From DASTFY01 sp963829955 (GTDB taxonomy: Bacteria; Actinomycetota; Acidimicrobiia; Acidimicrobiales; Ilumatobacteraceae), in contig CAWHKS010000017.1 of the NCBI GenBank assembly GCA_963829955.1, positions 124,001 through 188,000 of the forward strand: 64,000 nucleotides of DNA, read 5' to 3'. Made by a program: the position numbers and the translations under genes. Of the stretch, positions 13,989 to 24,175 are shown piece by piece (position 1 is the stretch's first letter; every line of letters begins with the position of its first letter). A model generated the notes under the pieces. It saw only the letters and a program-made list of their open reading frames with translations. It searched no databases and was not told the origin of the DNA.

Positions 13989-14303
13989 GTGGACGAGGAC
14001 CCCGTCTTCCGGGCGCTGGCCGACGGGCACCGCAGGGCCCTCCTCGACGCGCTCTACGAACGGGACGGGCAGTCGCTCGGCGCGCTGGCCTCGACCCTGC
14101 CCGCGATGACCCGCTTCGGCGTCGCCAAGCACTTGGCCGTGCTCGAGGCGGGAGGGCTGGTGGTGACCCGCCGCGTCGGCCGCTCGAAGCTCCACTACCT
14201 GAACCCCGTTCCCATCCGCTTGATCCACGACCGCTGGATCTCGAAGTACGCCGGCCCGTGGGTGAGCGCCCTCACGGACCTGAAGCACCGACTGGAGCAC
14301 TGA
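13989..14303 (+). CDS. ArsR-family winged-helix repressor
   Basis: A 104-residue regulator from GTG 13989. It starts VDEDPVFRALADGHRRALLDAL, the usual ArsR opening, and has the recognition helix region TRFGVAKHLAVLEAGGLV and the wing VTRRVGRSKLHYLNP. An upstream GTG at 13962 is in frame but lies inside the palindrome, so I prefer 13989, perhaps on a nearly leaderless mRNA because no ribosome binding site is visible. There are no metal-binding Cys clusters; this subtype typically pairs with an SRPBCC/AHSA1 gene, as here. Its TGA overlaps the ATG of that gene (TGATG). Confidence 0.88.
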   Translation: MDEDPVFRALADGHRRALLDALYERDGQSLGALASTLPAMTRFGVAKHLAVLEAGGLVVTRRVGRSKLHYLNPVPIRLIHDRWISKYAGPWVSALTDLKHRLEH

Positions 14304-15250
14304 TGCCCAAACCGCGGCACATCCACGAGATCTACATCCGCACCACCCCCGAACGGCTGTGGGAGGCGCTGATCGATCCCGAGAGGACGGAGCGTTACTT
14401 TCGGGGCTGGGCCGTCCGCTCGACGTGGGCGGCGGGCGCTCCGTACGAGTACCTCGACGGTGCCGAGCGGGCGGTGGTCGGTGAGATCCTCGAGGCCGAT
14501 CCGCCGCGGCGGTTGGTGATGACGTTCACGTTCGCTCGCGACAGCGACGCGGCCGCCGAAGCGCCGAGCCGCGTGACGTGGGAGATCACGTCGGTCGGCG
14601 AGGCGTGCCGGCTCACCCTGGTGCACTCGGACTTCGGCGGCTTGTCGAAGACGTGGACGATCACCAGTGTCATGTGGACACCCATCCTCTCGGGTCTCAA
14701 GACGTTGCTGGAGACCGGTTCGGCGCTCGGGGCGGTGCCCGACGTCGACCCGGACGCCGTGACCACCACCGACCTCGACGCCGAAGGGCACCGCGACTTG
14801 GGCGCGGCGACCAACCTCGAGGTCTGGGATCTGCTCGGCCGCGTGGAGCGCAGTCCCGAGGACGACGAGACCATGCTCCGGGCCGCGTACGCGTCGGCCT
14901 ATCACTGGGCGCTGGCGGCCCGGCGGACCGACGCCAGCGAGGCGCGCGGCGAGTGGATGCTGAGCCACGTCCACGCCGTCCTGGGTCGGGCGGAGATGGC
15001 CGAGCACCATGCCCGCCGCTGCCTCGCCGTCGTCGATGCCGCCGGCCTCGAGGACTTCGACCGCGCCTACGCCCACGAGGCCATGGCGCGGGCGGCCGCG
15101 GCGGCGGGCCGGACGGCCGACGCTCAGCAGGAGTCGGCCCTGGCCGCCGCGGTCGCCATCGCCGACGACGAGGACCGCGCCATCTTCCTCGGCGATCTGG
15201 CCGCGGAGCCCTGGTTCGGCGTCGAGCTCCCGACCTTCACGACGCCGTAG
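14303..15250 (+). CDS. SRPBCC/AHSA1 domain protein with helical C-terminal domain
   Basis: About 315 residues. Residues 1-145 form an AHSA1-type SRPBCC ligand-binding domain (IYIRTTPERLWEALIDPERTERYFRGW, then a WEI...LTLVHSDF strand pattern). Residues about 160-315 are an Ala-rich helical domain (HRDLGAATNLEVWDLLGRVERSP, then TPR-like helices through WMLSHVHAVLGRAEMAEHHARR). That second domain occurs alone in other actinobacteria, so this is a natural fusion. The gene is translationally coupled to the ArsR regulator. Ligand and reaction are unknown; the ArsR-SRPBCC pairing suggests a stress or xenobiotic response, which is inference. Confidence 0.85.
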   Translation: MPKPRHIHEIYIRTTPERLWEALIDPERTERYFRGWAVRSTWAAGAPYEYLDGAERAVVGEILEADPPRRLVMTFTFARDSDAAAEAPSRVTWEITSVGEACRLTLVHSDFGGLSKTWTITSVMWTPILSGLKTLLETGSALGAVPDVDPDAVTTTDLDAEGHRDLGAATNLEVWDLLGRVERSPEDDETMLRAAYASAYHWALAARRTDASEARGEWMLSHVHAVLGRAEMAEHHARRCLAVVDAAGLEDFDRAYAHEAMARAAAAAGRTADAQQESALAAAVAIADDEDRAIFLGDLAAEPWFGVELPTFTTP

Positions 15251-15341
15251 CCCCTGCCCGACGTCGCCCTCCGGCGATCGGCTCGTAGCCTCGTTGGAGG
15301 TGAAGCACCCACGGTCGATCCCGACGGGCGGGCGCCGGTGG

Positions 15342-16763
15342 ATGGGCTCGTCGCGCGTGGATCCGTCCGGGTCCTCTTCGGCTGTGGTCGTGCCGGGTAT
15401 CGCTGTCCAGTCGCCGGTCGAGCGTCAGGCGGGTCGTGCCCGGGCAACCGCTCTGAGCAGGGAGAACGGCCGGCGTGTCACGCTCGCAGCCCTGGGCTTA
15501 GGTGTGTTGCTCGTGGTCGCCGCGTGCGGGCCGCCCCCGCCGCCGCGGTCACCGGTCCAGACGACCACGGTGCCGGCCCAGCCGCCGTGCACGGTCGACG
15601 ACTCGGCCTGGAGCTCGTCGGCGGGCGGCTCCGGAGGCGCGGCGGCGGTGGCCGAGGACCCACCGGTGCTCACAGGCAGTGAAGAGATCACCACAGCGGC
15701 CACCGAGGCGGTGAAGGCCGCGACTCGGGCCGGAGCCGACGAGGTCACGGTGGTCGCCATCGACGACGCCGGGCGTCCGTCGATCGAGCCCGTCCCTCTC
15801 GCCGACGCCGTCGAGGTGGCGCTCGCCACGGCCGAGACCCTGGACCTCGTGGCGGTCGAGGCGCCCTCCTTCGCGCAGGCGCTCGAGACGACACCGCCGC
15901 CGGCGCCATCCGATCCGGACGTCGACAAGCAGTGGGCGATGTCAGCGTTCCCGTTCAGCGCCCTCTGGTCGTGCGGCAGGGGCGCCGGCATCACCGTGGC
16001 CGTCGTCGACTCGGGCGTCCAGGCCAACCACCCGGACATGGCCGGTCGCGTCCGCCCCGGCGCGGCGATCGTGAGCGGGGATGTGCAGTCCGGAGCCGGT
16101 GGCACCGACGTCAACGGTCACGGCACCCACGTCGCCGGCATCATCGCCGCCGGGGAGAACGGTGTCGGCATCGTCGGCATTGCTCCACAGGTCACGATCC
16201 TCCCCGTCCGCGTGCTGGACGCGCAGGGCGTTGGCCCGAACTCGGACATCGCGGAGGGCATCACGTGGGCAGTGGACCACGGCGCGAAGGTCGTGAACGT
16301 GTCGATCGGTTCGGACACCAAGGCCGCGTCGGTGACGGCTGCCGTCGGCTACGCCGTGACCCACGGCGTGGCGGTCGTGGCCGCGGCTGGCAACGGTGGG
16401 CCCGGGGGCAATCCTCGCTATCCGGCGGCGCTGCCCGAGACCGTGGCTGTCGGAGCGCTCGGCCAGAACGGTGACGTGGCGTCGTACTCGACCACCGGGT
16501 CGTACGTCGACGTCACCGCGCCGGGCTCGGACATCTACTCGACGAAGATCCCGTCCAAGTGGGGTTTCAACACCGGGACGTCGATGGCGTCACCCCACGT
16601 CGCCGCCCTCATCGCGCTCATCATCGACGCCCGGGGTGCCATCTCGCCGGCGAACATGCAACGCCGGCTGACCTCGACCGCCACCGACGCCGGACCGCCC
16701 GGCTTCGACCCGGCCTACGGCTGGGGGTGCATCAACCCGATCGCCGCGGTCAACGCTCGCTGA
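15342..16763 (+). CDS. Subtilisin-like (S8) serine protease, lipoprotein
   Basis: About 473 residues from ATG 15342; GTG codons further down are possible starts because no clear ribosome binding site decides. A hydrophobic segment ends in the lipobox LVVAAC, followed by a Pro-rich linker, so the enzyme is probably secreted and lipid-anchored. Residues about 65-195 look like a pro-region. The catalytic triad is Asp223 (VVDSGVQ), His260 (GHGTHVAG) and Ser414 (GTSMASPHVA), all in canonical context, so it should be active. The C-terminus ends WGCINPIAAVNA as in many actinobacterial subtilases (compare mycosins, but without a C-terminal membrane helix). It is a stand-alone gene. Confidence 0.92.
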   Translation: MGSSRVDPSGSSSAVVVPGIAVQSPVERQAGRARATALSRENGRRVTLAALGLGVLLVVAACGPPPPPRSPVQTTTVPAQPPCTVDDSAWSSSAGGSGGAAAVAEDPPVLTGSEEITTAATEAVKAATRAGADEVTVVAIDDAGRPSIEPVPLADAVEVALATAETLDLVAVEAPSFAQALETTPPPAPSDPDVDKQWAMSAFPFSALWSCGRGAGITVAVVDSGVQANHPDMAGRVRPGAAIVSGDVQSGAGGTDVNGHGTHVAGIIAAGENGVGIVGIAPQVTILPVRVLDAQGVGPNSDIAEGITWAVDHGAKVVNVSIGSDTKAASVTAAVGYAVTHGVAVVAAAGNGGPGGNPRYPAALPETVAVGALGQNGDVASYSTTGSYVDVTAPGSDIYSTKIPSKWGFNTGTSMASPHVAALIALIIDARGAISPANMQRRLTSTATDAGPPGFDPAYGWGCINPIAAVNAR

Positions 16764-16783
16764 CGGGCTGGCACCATGAGGTG

Positions 16784-18034
16784 ATGACGGCCGCCGTCGA
16801 GGAGGCGCCCGGCCCGGTCCGAGCGCCACCCGTGGAGGGGCGCCTGCTCGGCATCGACGTCGCCCGGGCCGTGGCGCAGCTCGGGATGCTGATCACGCAC
16901 TACACGTACTTCGACGGCAGTGGCGGCGACCTGCGGGGCGTGACCAGGTTCTTCAACGGCAAGGCCATGCCGCTCTTCGTGTTCCTCGGTGGACTGGGTT
17001 TCACGATGCTGACGCGCCGTGCCGCCCACCCGGTCGGTCAGGCACTGGCCCGAGGCTCCGTGCTCGTCGTGATCGGGCTCCTGCTGGTCGAGCACGCGCC
17101 GCTCATCGCCGTGATCCTGCAGTTCTACGGCCTGTTCTTCGCGCTCGGTCTGCTCGTCCGGCGCCTGCCGGGGGTGTGGCTCCTCGTCCTCGCAGGCGTC
17201 ACGACGATCGTCGGCGGGTGGTCGTGGCTGTACCTGGCGCCGGACCGCGTCCGCTACGGCGGGTGGCAGGGCTGGGAGACCGTCACCGACCCACGTCCGC
17301 TCCTCATCGATCTCCTGGTGTCAGGCAGCTACCCGGCCCTGCCCACCTTCGCGTTCTTCCTGGTCGGGATGTGGGTCGGACGGCAGGCCCTCGGCCGCCG
17401 GCAGGTGCAGGTGCTTCTCGTCGGGGCCGGTCTGGCGCTGGCGCTCGCCGGGTACGTCGGTGGCGAGATAGTCACCCGGGCGACGACCGACCGTCAGGAG
17501 CTGACGCGGACCGTCGCGCTCGACGAAGGAGCGGCGGCGGAGCGGATCGAGGATCGGGTCGAGCGCCGCGGTGACTCCCGCCGGGACGCAGTGCGGGTCG
17601 TGGTTCGTGAACGGGAACGGGCCGCGGGCACCGCGCCGCCGGCTCGGCTGGCCGACCCCGTCGGTCACGGCAAGATGCCGGCCTGGGTGATCGGTGCCAC
17701 CGGATGGTCGCTGGCCGTCGTCGGGCTGAGCCTGCTGGCGTACGCACGACGGCCGCGGCTGCTGCATCCCGTCGCCTGCGCCGGCCAGCTGGCGCTGACG
17801 TTCTACGTGCTCCAGGCCCTGGGCCTGCGATGGTGGTACACGGAGGAGTGGTCGAAGCAGTACTCGTACGCAGGGCAGCTCGTCGCCTGCTTCGTGTTCT
17901 TCGGCGTGTTTGTTGCGGTTGCAACCGCCTGGCGACGCGTGCTCCCGCGCGGCCCGCTGGAGGCCTTGCTCCGCCTGTCCGGGATGGCCGGCTCCGCCGT
18001 GGCGGCACGGCTGCCCGGGGGGTCGGGCCGCTAG
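16784..18034 (+). CDS. Multi-pass membrane protein, DUF418/acyltransferase-like
   Basis: About 416 residues with roughly ten hydrophobic segments. It starts MTAAVEEAPGP, then has RLLGIDVARAVAQLGMLITHY, a pattern shared by DUF418, DUF1624 and heparan-glucosaminide-acetyltransferase-like membrane proteins (D-x-x-R in the first helix). A strongly charged cytoplasmic or extracytoplasmic insert (about 235-300, many Arg/Glu) separates the N- and C-terminal helix groups. The ATG at 16784 follows a GAGGTG ribosome binding site. The last backbone gene before the tRNA, it ends 13 bp upstream. Function not established; acyl transfer to a surface glycan is one possibility. Confidence 0.75.
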   Translation: MTAAVEEAPGPVRAPPVEGRLLGIDVARAVAQLGMLITHYTYFDGSGGDLRGVTRFFNGKAMPLFVFLGGLGFTMLTRRAAHPVGQALARGSVLVVIGLLLVEHAPLIAVILQFYGLFFALGLLVRRLPGVWLLVLAGVTTIVGGWSWLYLAPDRVRYGGWQGWETVTDPRPLLIDLLVSGSYPALPTFAFFLVGMWVGRQALGRRQVQVLLVGAGLALALAGYVGGEIVTRATTDRQELTRTVALDEGAAAERIEDRVERRGDSRRDAVRVVVRERERAAGTAPPARLADPVGHGKMPAWVIGATGWSLAVVGLSLLAYARRPRLLHPVACAGQLALTFYVLQALGLRWWYTEEWSKQYSYAGQLVACFVFFGVFVAVATAWRRVLPRGPLEALLRLSGMAGSAVAARLPGGSGR

Positions 18035-18047
18035 CCTCTCGTGGCCC

Positions 18048-18119
18048 GCCCCCGTAGCTCAGGGGATAGAGCGTCGGTTTCCTAAACCGTGTGCGAAGGT
18101 TCGAATCCTTCCGGGGGCA
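18048..18119 (+). tRNA. tRNA-Arg(CCT), integration site
   Basis: A full cloverleaf of 72 nt: acceptor GCCCCCG pairing with CGGGGGC, D-arm GCTC...GAGC, anticodon loop TTCCTAA giving anticodon CCT, T-arm GAAGG-TTCGAAT-CCTTC, discriminator A; CCA is not encoded. The 40 nt from the anticodon loop to the acceptor end (18079-18118) recur downstream as partial copies, so this gene is the attachment target of the following elements. Confidence 0.97.
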
Positions 18120-18964
18120 CGCGAAAGTCCTGGTCAGGGGCCATGCCGTCGGCAGCGGCACCGGCATTGTCCATCCAGTTGTCCATCTTCGGGTCGCCGG
18201 CGAGCTAGTCGGGGGGCTCGATCGGCAGGTCGAAGAGGTCGTTGACCAGGGCGTCGAGCTCGGCCACCATCACGATGGGGCGGAGACGCACGTGTCGCTC
18301 GGCGTACCTCTGCACCCTCCGGCCAGTTGGTCAACGAGTTGTTGACCCTTTCGCGGCGACGCAGGGACCGAGTACGACGGGGAGAACGGGCACGAGCCCG
18401 CCCATCACACGTTCGAGGACGCGCGATAGCGGACGGTCGCCGGGGTCGTGGGCATGTGCCAGGAACGGCACTTCGAGGATGCCCTCGGCGCCCGTGGGCG
18501 GCGCGTTTGCGGACGCGCGTTTGCGGAGATCGCGTAACGAACGCGCCGTTTGGGTTGACCGGCACTTGGGAGACGGGAACGCGCTCGGGATCGAGCGCGT
18601 TGGAGGTGGCGGGTTGTCGGCGGCCGCCGCGTTGCACGCGAGGCGAGGCCGACCGGCATCCTGGGTGCGTCGTTGGCCCGTCCGCCGCGCGTTGCAGGAC
18701 GCTTCGCACCGGACGCGATGGCTTTGGCGCCGGGAGCGCGATCTCCCGAATGCCGCGAGTCATCGATCGAAAGGCCCTCGATCGCGTGCGCATCACCGCC
18801 GACGGTGAGGGGGCCGGTCATCGACTCCACCCGCCACCAACGACGACGCCGTCGACATGGGTGAGTGGCGAGCGACCGTGCGGCGGGGACATCGCCGCAG
18901 GTCTGCCAGCACGTCCCTCCGCGACGGTGAGGGGGCGCAATCGCGTTCGCGGCAGACTGCGAGG
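18120..18964. other. Gene-poor left flank of island I
   Basis: No convincing gene in 845 bp. A short minus-strand frame at about 18208-18310 ends RPIVMVAELDALVNDLFDLP and could be the C-terminal scrap of a lost gene; it has a stop close upstream. The arm-like repeats at 18166-18189 are listed separately. Open frames here are Arg-rich and look like shadows. Confidence 0.5.
18166..18189 (+). repeat. Tandem arm-like repeats after the tRNA
   Basis: ATTGTCCATCCA followed directly by GTTGTCCATCTT. The same tandem pair, with TTG(T/C)CCATCC as core, occurs 100-130 bp before att copies 2, 3 and 4. I interpret it as a tyrosine-integrase arm-type binding site. Confidence 0.6.
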
Positions 18965-21849
18965 ATGGGCGAGCGGCCGACTGGAACGGTCACCTTCATG
19001 TTCACCGACGTGGAGGGTTCGACGGCGCATTGGGAGCGACATCCCGCGGAGATGCAGCCGGCCCTCGCCGCCCACGACGAGGTCCTCCGCTCCGTCATCG
19101 AACGCAACGGGGGTGCGGTCTTTGCGGTCGGTGGCGACGGTTTCGCCGCCGCCTTCGGGCGGGCGGACTCGGCGGTTGCCGCGGCTGTCGACGCGCAACG
19201 GGCCCTCGCCCGGCTGAGCTGGCCCGGCGGTCTGGAGCTGCGCGTCCGGGTGGGGCTGCACACGGGCGAGAGCCACGAGCGCGACGGCGACTATTTCGGG
19301 CCGGCGGTGAACCGGGCGGCGCGGGTGATGGACGCGGCAAACGGGGCGCAGATCCTCCTCAGTTCCTCGACCCGGGAGGTCGTGGGTCACGAGATCGGTA
19401 CGGCGGCGACGCTCGTCGACCTGGGAGTCCACGAGCTTCGCGACGTCGTCGAGCCGATGCGGCTGTACCGAATGGAGGACCCGGCGTTCGTCAGCGACCG
19501 GCGCCCACCTCGAACGGGGAGCGTGCGCGCCGGAAACCTGCCGACCGCACCCGGTGTCCTGGTCGGACGGGACGCCGACGTGGAGGCAGTGATCGCCGAC
19601 CTCGCTGTCGGGAGGGTGGTCACACTCACCGGAGTGGGCGGCATCGGCAAGACACGCTTGGCGTTGGAGGTCGGCCGCAGATTGCAGGCGGACCGGCGCG
19701 ACGGCGTCTGGTTCTCCGCCCTCGAGACCGTCGCCTCCCCGGGGGCGATGCTGCGCTCGCTGCTCGGCACGTTCGGTATCGAGCCCCGCGCCGAACGTGA
19801 TGCGGACTCGCTGGTCGAAGGCCTCCGCTTCCGCCACGCCCTGCTGATCCTCGACAACTGCGAGCACCTCTTGGACGCGATCGCAGCGACCACACGCCTC
19901 ATCGTCTCGTCCTGCCCTGGTGTACAGATCCTTGCCACGTCTCGCCAACCACTCGACATCGACGGTGAGCGAACACGGCGCACGTCGTCACTGAACCTCG
20001 ACGATGACGGGCCAGCCGTGACCTTGTTCCGGCTGCGCGCCGAGGAGGCCGGCGCCGTGCTCGACCCGACGCGAGACACCGCGGCGATCGTGCGGATCTG
20101 CCGCCGTCTCGACGGGATCCCGCTGGCCATCGAGCTCGCCGCGGCACGGGCGCGGTCGCTGCGTCCGGTGGACCTCGCCGATCGTCTCGACGACATGTTC
20201 CGGCTGCTGACCGGGGGCAGGCGGGGGAGCGTCGAACGTCATCGGACGTTACGGGCGGCGCTCGACTGGTCCCACGATTTGCTGCCCGAAACGCAGCAGG
20301 TCCTGCTGGCGCGACTGTCGATCTTCGCCGGCTCGTTCCCGCTCGCCGCGGTGAGCACGGTCGGCGGCGGTCCGATCGAGGGGGAGGAAGTCGTCGATCT
20401 CATTGACGGGCTGGTGAGGCGATCGTGGGTCGATCCCGTTGGCGAGGGCGACGAGAGTCGCTTTCGGTTGCTCGAACCGGTCCGCCAGCTGGCCGCCGAG
20501 AAGCTCGCCGCGCGCGGCGCGACCGAGGCCGCCCGTGCTGCGCACACGAAGTGGTACCTCGAGCGGATCGTCGATCTCAGCGATCGGTGGCGGGCCGGGG
20601 ACGACCAGGGAACGTGGCCGATCGCGTCTCGCGAGCTGCCGAACCTGAAGGCGGCATTCGACCACCTGGTCGAGACCGGGCGGATCGAGCAGGCCCAGCA
20701 GTTCGCCGTCGCCGGGTACGGGCCCATCGACCTGCACTTCGACACCATCCCGGTGTATGACTGGGCGCCGAGAGCGGCTTCGCTCGATCTCTCCCATGTC
20801 GGTCCCTCGACCGCGTCAGTGTGTGCCATGGTCGCCTGGGGCGCGATTTCCCGCGGCGACCTCGAGGGCGCGGCCATCTGGCTGCGCCGCGGCGCGGCGG
20901 CCATCGAACACGGCTCCCGCGACGACGGCCTCGTCGTCGCCGCGGCGATGCACCACGTGGTGTTCGGTGGCCAGCTCGCCGTGGACGATGAGTTCCTTCG
21001 AGCGCGGCACGGACGACGCCCTGCGTAGCGGCGAACTCGATCGGCAGGTCTGGGTGCTGGCGTACGCCGGCCGGGCCGACGAGGCATTGACCGTGGCGCG
21101 GAAGCTGGGCAACAAGCTGCTGATCGCACTGGCGCGGGTCGTGGTCGTGCTCACCGCCAGCGCCCGAGACGGCGACGACGAGGAGTCACGGTGGGAGGCT
21201 CTCGAGTCGTACTGGGAGTCGGCGCAGCGATGCCATAGCTACCTGATGGTCAACCAGGCCGCGCACTTGCTTGGCGCCGCCCACATCCGTGCCGGCGCGG
21301 CGATCGACGGGCTGCTGCTCCTGCGGGCGCCCGCCCGGGACTGGCTCCTGCGCGGCGACACCCGGGTGTGGGGCGTGCTGCACTCACTCGCCACCGGTCT
21401 CGCCGCCAGCGGCGACCTCACGGCCGCCGCGCGCCTCGCGGCTGCGATCGGCGACCGACCCCTCACGTTCGTCTCCGACGCGGAACGAGTTCAACTCCGA
21501 TCCCTCGTCGATGCCGGCCTCAGCGACGAGGATGGAGCCCGGCACCGAACGCGCCGGGCGGGAACTCGACGCCGGTGCCGCTGTCACCGAGGCACTCCAG
21601 CGAATCGAGGCCCTCGTCCCATCGAACACGACGGCAGCCAGGCCCACGGACGCCGGCGCCGGCGACCTGACGGCTCGACAGCAGGACGTCGCCACGCTCG
21701 TCGCCCGCGGCTTCACGAACAAGCAGATCGCCCACCGGCTCGGCATCAGCCGCTTCACGGCCGAGACGCACGTGCGCAACATCCTCGAGCGCCTCGGCGC
21801 CGCCAGCCGCGCCGAGATCGCCACCTGGGCGGCTCGACGGCAGGATTGA
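18965..21849 (+). pseudogene. Frameshifted cyclase / NB-ARC ATPase / LuxR regulator
   Basis: One ancestral gene read in three frames. From ATG 18965 the first part has a class III cyclase domain (TGTVTFMFTDVEGST; GGDGF; YFGPAVNRAARV) in which the purine-specifying Lys is Ala. A P-loop ATPase follows (LTGVGGIGKTRLALE, then LLILDNCEHLLD and RLDGIPLAIELAAAR). Near 20995-21015 coding shifts +1 (FERGTDDALRSGELDRQVWVL), carrying helical repeats. Near 21545, in a CCC run, it shifts +1 again into a LuxR-type HTH (LTARQQDVATLVARGFTNKQIAHRLGISRFTAETHVRNIL) ending at 21849. The domains are in the usual order for this family, so the breaks are real lesions or sequencing indels, not separate genes. With both shifts repaired it would be about 960 aa. 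Confidence 0.85.
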
Positions 21850-21964
21850 CCGGCACCGCCGAGTCATCGGACCAGGTGGGTGGCCGCGTACCTGATCTCA
21901 GCGATGGTGGTCGACCGCCTCCGTCCCTACGGTCGTCGGGCGAGAGCGCAGAAGGGAGACGACG

Positions 21965-22849
21965 ATGACAGCGACCCAAACCTCCGACGACAGGGACTAC
22001 AAGGAGACCGTCCGCCGGGAGTGGACGGCGGCGGCGGCGGGATGGCGGAAGTGGTTCGAGATGCACGAGGCCGAGGCCGCTGGTCGCGCCGTCACCTCCG
22101 CCCTACTGGAGCGCGTCGGGCTGCAGCCCGGCGACGTGGTGCTCGACGTCGGAGCGGGCTACGGCGAGCCGGGACTCAGTGCCGCCGCCCTCGCCGGGCG
22201 TGACGGTCACGTCACCTGCCTCGACATCTCGGGCGACATGCTCGCCCTCGCCGAAGAACGGGCGCGGGCCGCCGGCCTGTCGAATGTGCGGTTCGTCGAA
22301 GGCGACATCGAGTCCGCCGAGCTCGCGCCCGGCAGTTACGACGTCGTGCTCAGCCGTGCCGCCCTCATGTACGCCAGCGACCCGCTCGCAACGCTGCGCC
22401 AACTCCGGCGATCGCTCCGAGCCCGTGGCCGCCTGGCCGTTGCCGTCTGGGCCACACCCGACAAGGTGGCGTTCGCGACTCCTGTTCCGATCATGCTCGA
22501 GGCGCTGGGAATCGATGCCCCCGCCGGCGGCCCCGGGCCTTTCGCCCTTGGCGAACCAGGAGCCCTCGGCAACCTCGTCGCGCAAGCCGGTTTCACCGAT
22601 GTGGCCACCGGCACGACGGTCGCCGTGTACGAGTTGCCCGACCGGGAAGCGTGCACCCGCTGGCTGCAAGATGTCGCTCCGCCGATCACCGATCTGATCG
22701 CCAATCAGCCGGCCTCCATCCAAGACGGCATCTGGGATCGCGTCACCGACGCATGGGCGCCGTTCCAAGGCAACGATGGCCGGGTCCGCCTTCCGTGCAC
22801 CGCCATCTGGGCGTCGGGAACCAACCCAGACAGCTACGGGACGCCGTGA
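21965..22849 (+). CDS. Class I SAM-dependent methyltransferase (UbiE/COQ5-like)
   Basis: A 294-residue methyltransferase. Motif I VVLDVGAGYGEPG is at about 59-71, the acidic residue after beta-2 is in VTCLDIS, and SYDVVLSRAALMY is the post-II segment. The N-terminal REWTAAAAGWRKWFEMHE helix is typical of UbiE/Coq5-like enzymes acting on small molecules. The ribosome binding site GAAGGGAG precedes ATG 21965. It is the only intact gene of island I. The substrate is unknown; the preceding regulator may once have controlled it, which is inference from position only. Confidence 0.9.
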   Translation: MTATQTSDDRDYKETVRREWTAAAAGWRKWFEMHEAEAAGRAVTSALLERVGLQPGDVVLDVGAGYGEPGLSAAALAGRDGHVTCLDISGDMLALAEERARAAGLSNVRFVEGDIESAELAPGSYDVVLSRAALMYASDPLATLRQLRRSLRARGRLAVAVWATPDKVAFATPVPIMLEALGIDAPAGGPGPFALGEPGALGNLVAQAGFTDVATGTTVAVYELPDREACTRWLQDVAPPITDLIANQPASIQDGIWDRVTDAWAPFQGNDGRVRLPCTAIWASGTNPDSYGTP

Positions 22850-23497
22850 ACGTGACCGCAAACCCACGCAGTGTTCGTCGGTTGCCGACGACGGCCACCG
22901 CCGGCAGCGGTTGACCGTGCGGCGGACAGTTGCCGGCGATGGAGGGCGCACCGAACCAGGAACGAGGAACCCGGCCCGTGACGCGGCTGCCTGCATCGGA
23001 GCTCCGGAGCCGCCGCGCGTCGGCTGTCATCGCCGTCCGGCGCGCGCACCGAACCACGTCGGCGCCGTATCCGATATGGACGCCGATAATCCCGGGCCAC
23101 CGCGTCCGGGATCGCCGGAACGTCGGACCAGGTGGAAGCACCCGTCGCGTCGTCGAAGATCGGCCAGCAGCGTCCGAGAAGTGCGGACGGCGCGGGCCTT
23201 CTCGGTACGTCCAAGAAGGGGGGCGCCGTCACGGCGAAGTGAGCGATCCCGGTGTAGTTCGATGCGCCCTCGTCGGCGCTGTCCTGCTCGTGAACGAGAT
23301 TGCACCCGTCGGGATGCGACACGTCACGCTCGGCGCTCGTCTCTCTCCGGCGCGCCGTTCTGGCCGGAGTTGTCCATCCAGTTGTCCATCCAAGCCACGG
23401 GAGTCGGTGGTGCCAGAGGTGACTCAACAGGACGAGAACTGGAGCTGAGGAGGCCAAACACGACGCAACGAGCCACGACGCGACCCGTCCGAACCGA
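22850..23497. other. Right flank of island I, with tandem arm repeats
   Basis: No supported gene. It contains two perfect 12-bp direct repeats GTTGTCCATCCA at 23369-23392, then a stretch of about 100 bp (GACTCAAC...GACGAG...GGAGCTGAGG) that is also found before att copies 3 and 4. The conserved block therefore belongs to the element ends. Confidence 0.6.
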
Positions 23498-23537
23498 TTC
23501 CTAAACCGTGTGCGAAGGTTCGAATCCTTCCGGGGGC
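23498..23537 (+). repeat. att copy 2: 40-nt 3' half of tRNA-Arg(CCT)
   Basis: Identical to 18079-18118, from the anticodon loop to the acceptor end. The 5' half of the tRNA is absent, so this is an attachment scar rather than a tRNA gene. It marks the island I/II junction. Confidence 0.85.
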
Positions 23538-24175
23538 GCCACAAAGACCTGGTAGACGCTGGTGCCCGAGGCGGCTCGGCCCGTGCTGCCTCCCGAGTTG
23601 CCCATCCTTTGGATGGGGCAGGCGGTCGGTCACGGAGGCGATGAGGTGAAGACGACGAGACCTAGTGCTGCTCGGTGCGACCAAATGCGGCACGCCGACG
23701 TTGTGGCGCACGGTGTCGAGAACCGATTCGCGCGCCGCCACCATGAGGAGCACGGTTCCGGCGAGGTGTGACCTCGTGCAGAGCTGATCATCCTCGATCG
23801 GCACTTTCGCCACGCATCCGTTCGCTGCGCGCCGCGCGCGTTCAGGGGCGCGTGCTCTGGGGACACCCGCACCGCCGTCGAGCGCACCCCTAGCCGTCGA
23901 TCGGTATCCGGCCCTCGGCCACTCTGGGAGTCGCTCCGCACGCCTGTGCAAGAGGATGGCGGCGGCTTGGCTTGCGCAGCCCCTGAGCCTGGGGGAGCGC
24001 AGAGCAGGTAGTTGTGTGCTGCCGAGTGCGATCCCCATCGGCCCCGGGGCCGCTTCACGCGCCTGTATGCGGGACAGCGGAGCGCAAGCTCCCGGCTCTA
24101 CAGGATCTGACGTCGAGGGCAGTTCTCATGGGAGCGGAACGTGGTGACGCGGGCTTGTGGCGGCGATGTCGCCGG
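23538..24175. other. Left flank of island II
   Basis: No supported gene in 640 bp. CCCATCC-TTT-GGATGGG (23601-23617) is an inverted arm-like repeat also found after att 3 and att 4. A further 100-150 bp of similar sequence follows all three sites. Confidence 0.55.

Larger units (their letters stand above)
18120..23537. mobile_element. Island I, integrated at tRNA-Arg(CCT)
   Basis: Bounded on the left by the tRNA and on the right by a 40-nt direct repeat of the tRNA 3' half (23498-23537). About 5.4 kb. It contains a broken cyclase/ATPase/LuxR gene, a methyltransferase and non-coding flanks with TTGTCCATCC repeats. No integrase, relaxase or replication gene was found, so it is a remnant or an element moved in trans. 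Confidence 0.7.

Noticed and set aside
23498..23537. Additional tRNA genes at the att copies
   Set aside because: Only the 3' half is present at each copy; no D-arm or 5' acceptor strand precedes it, so no cloverleaf can form.
23424..24038. Minus-strand ORFs containing PGRIRTFAHGLG at the att repeats
   Set aside because: They are translations of the antisense of the tRNA T-arm and anticodon loop, recurring only because the tRNA half is repeated.
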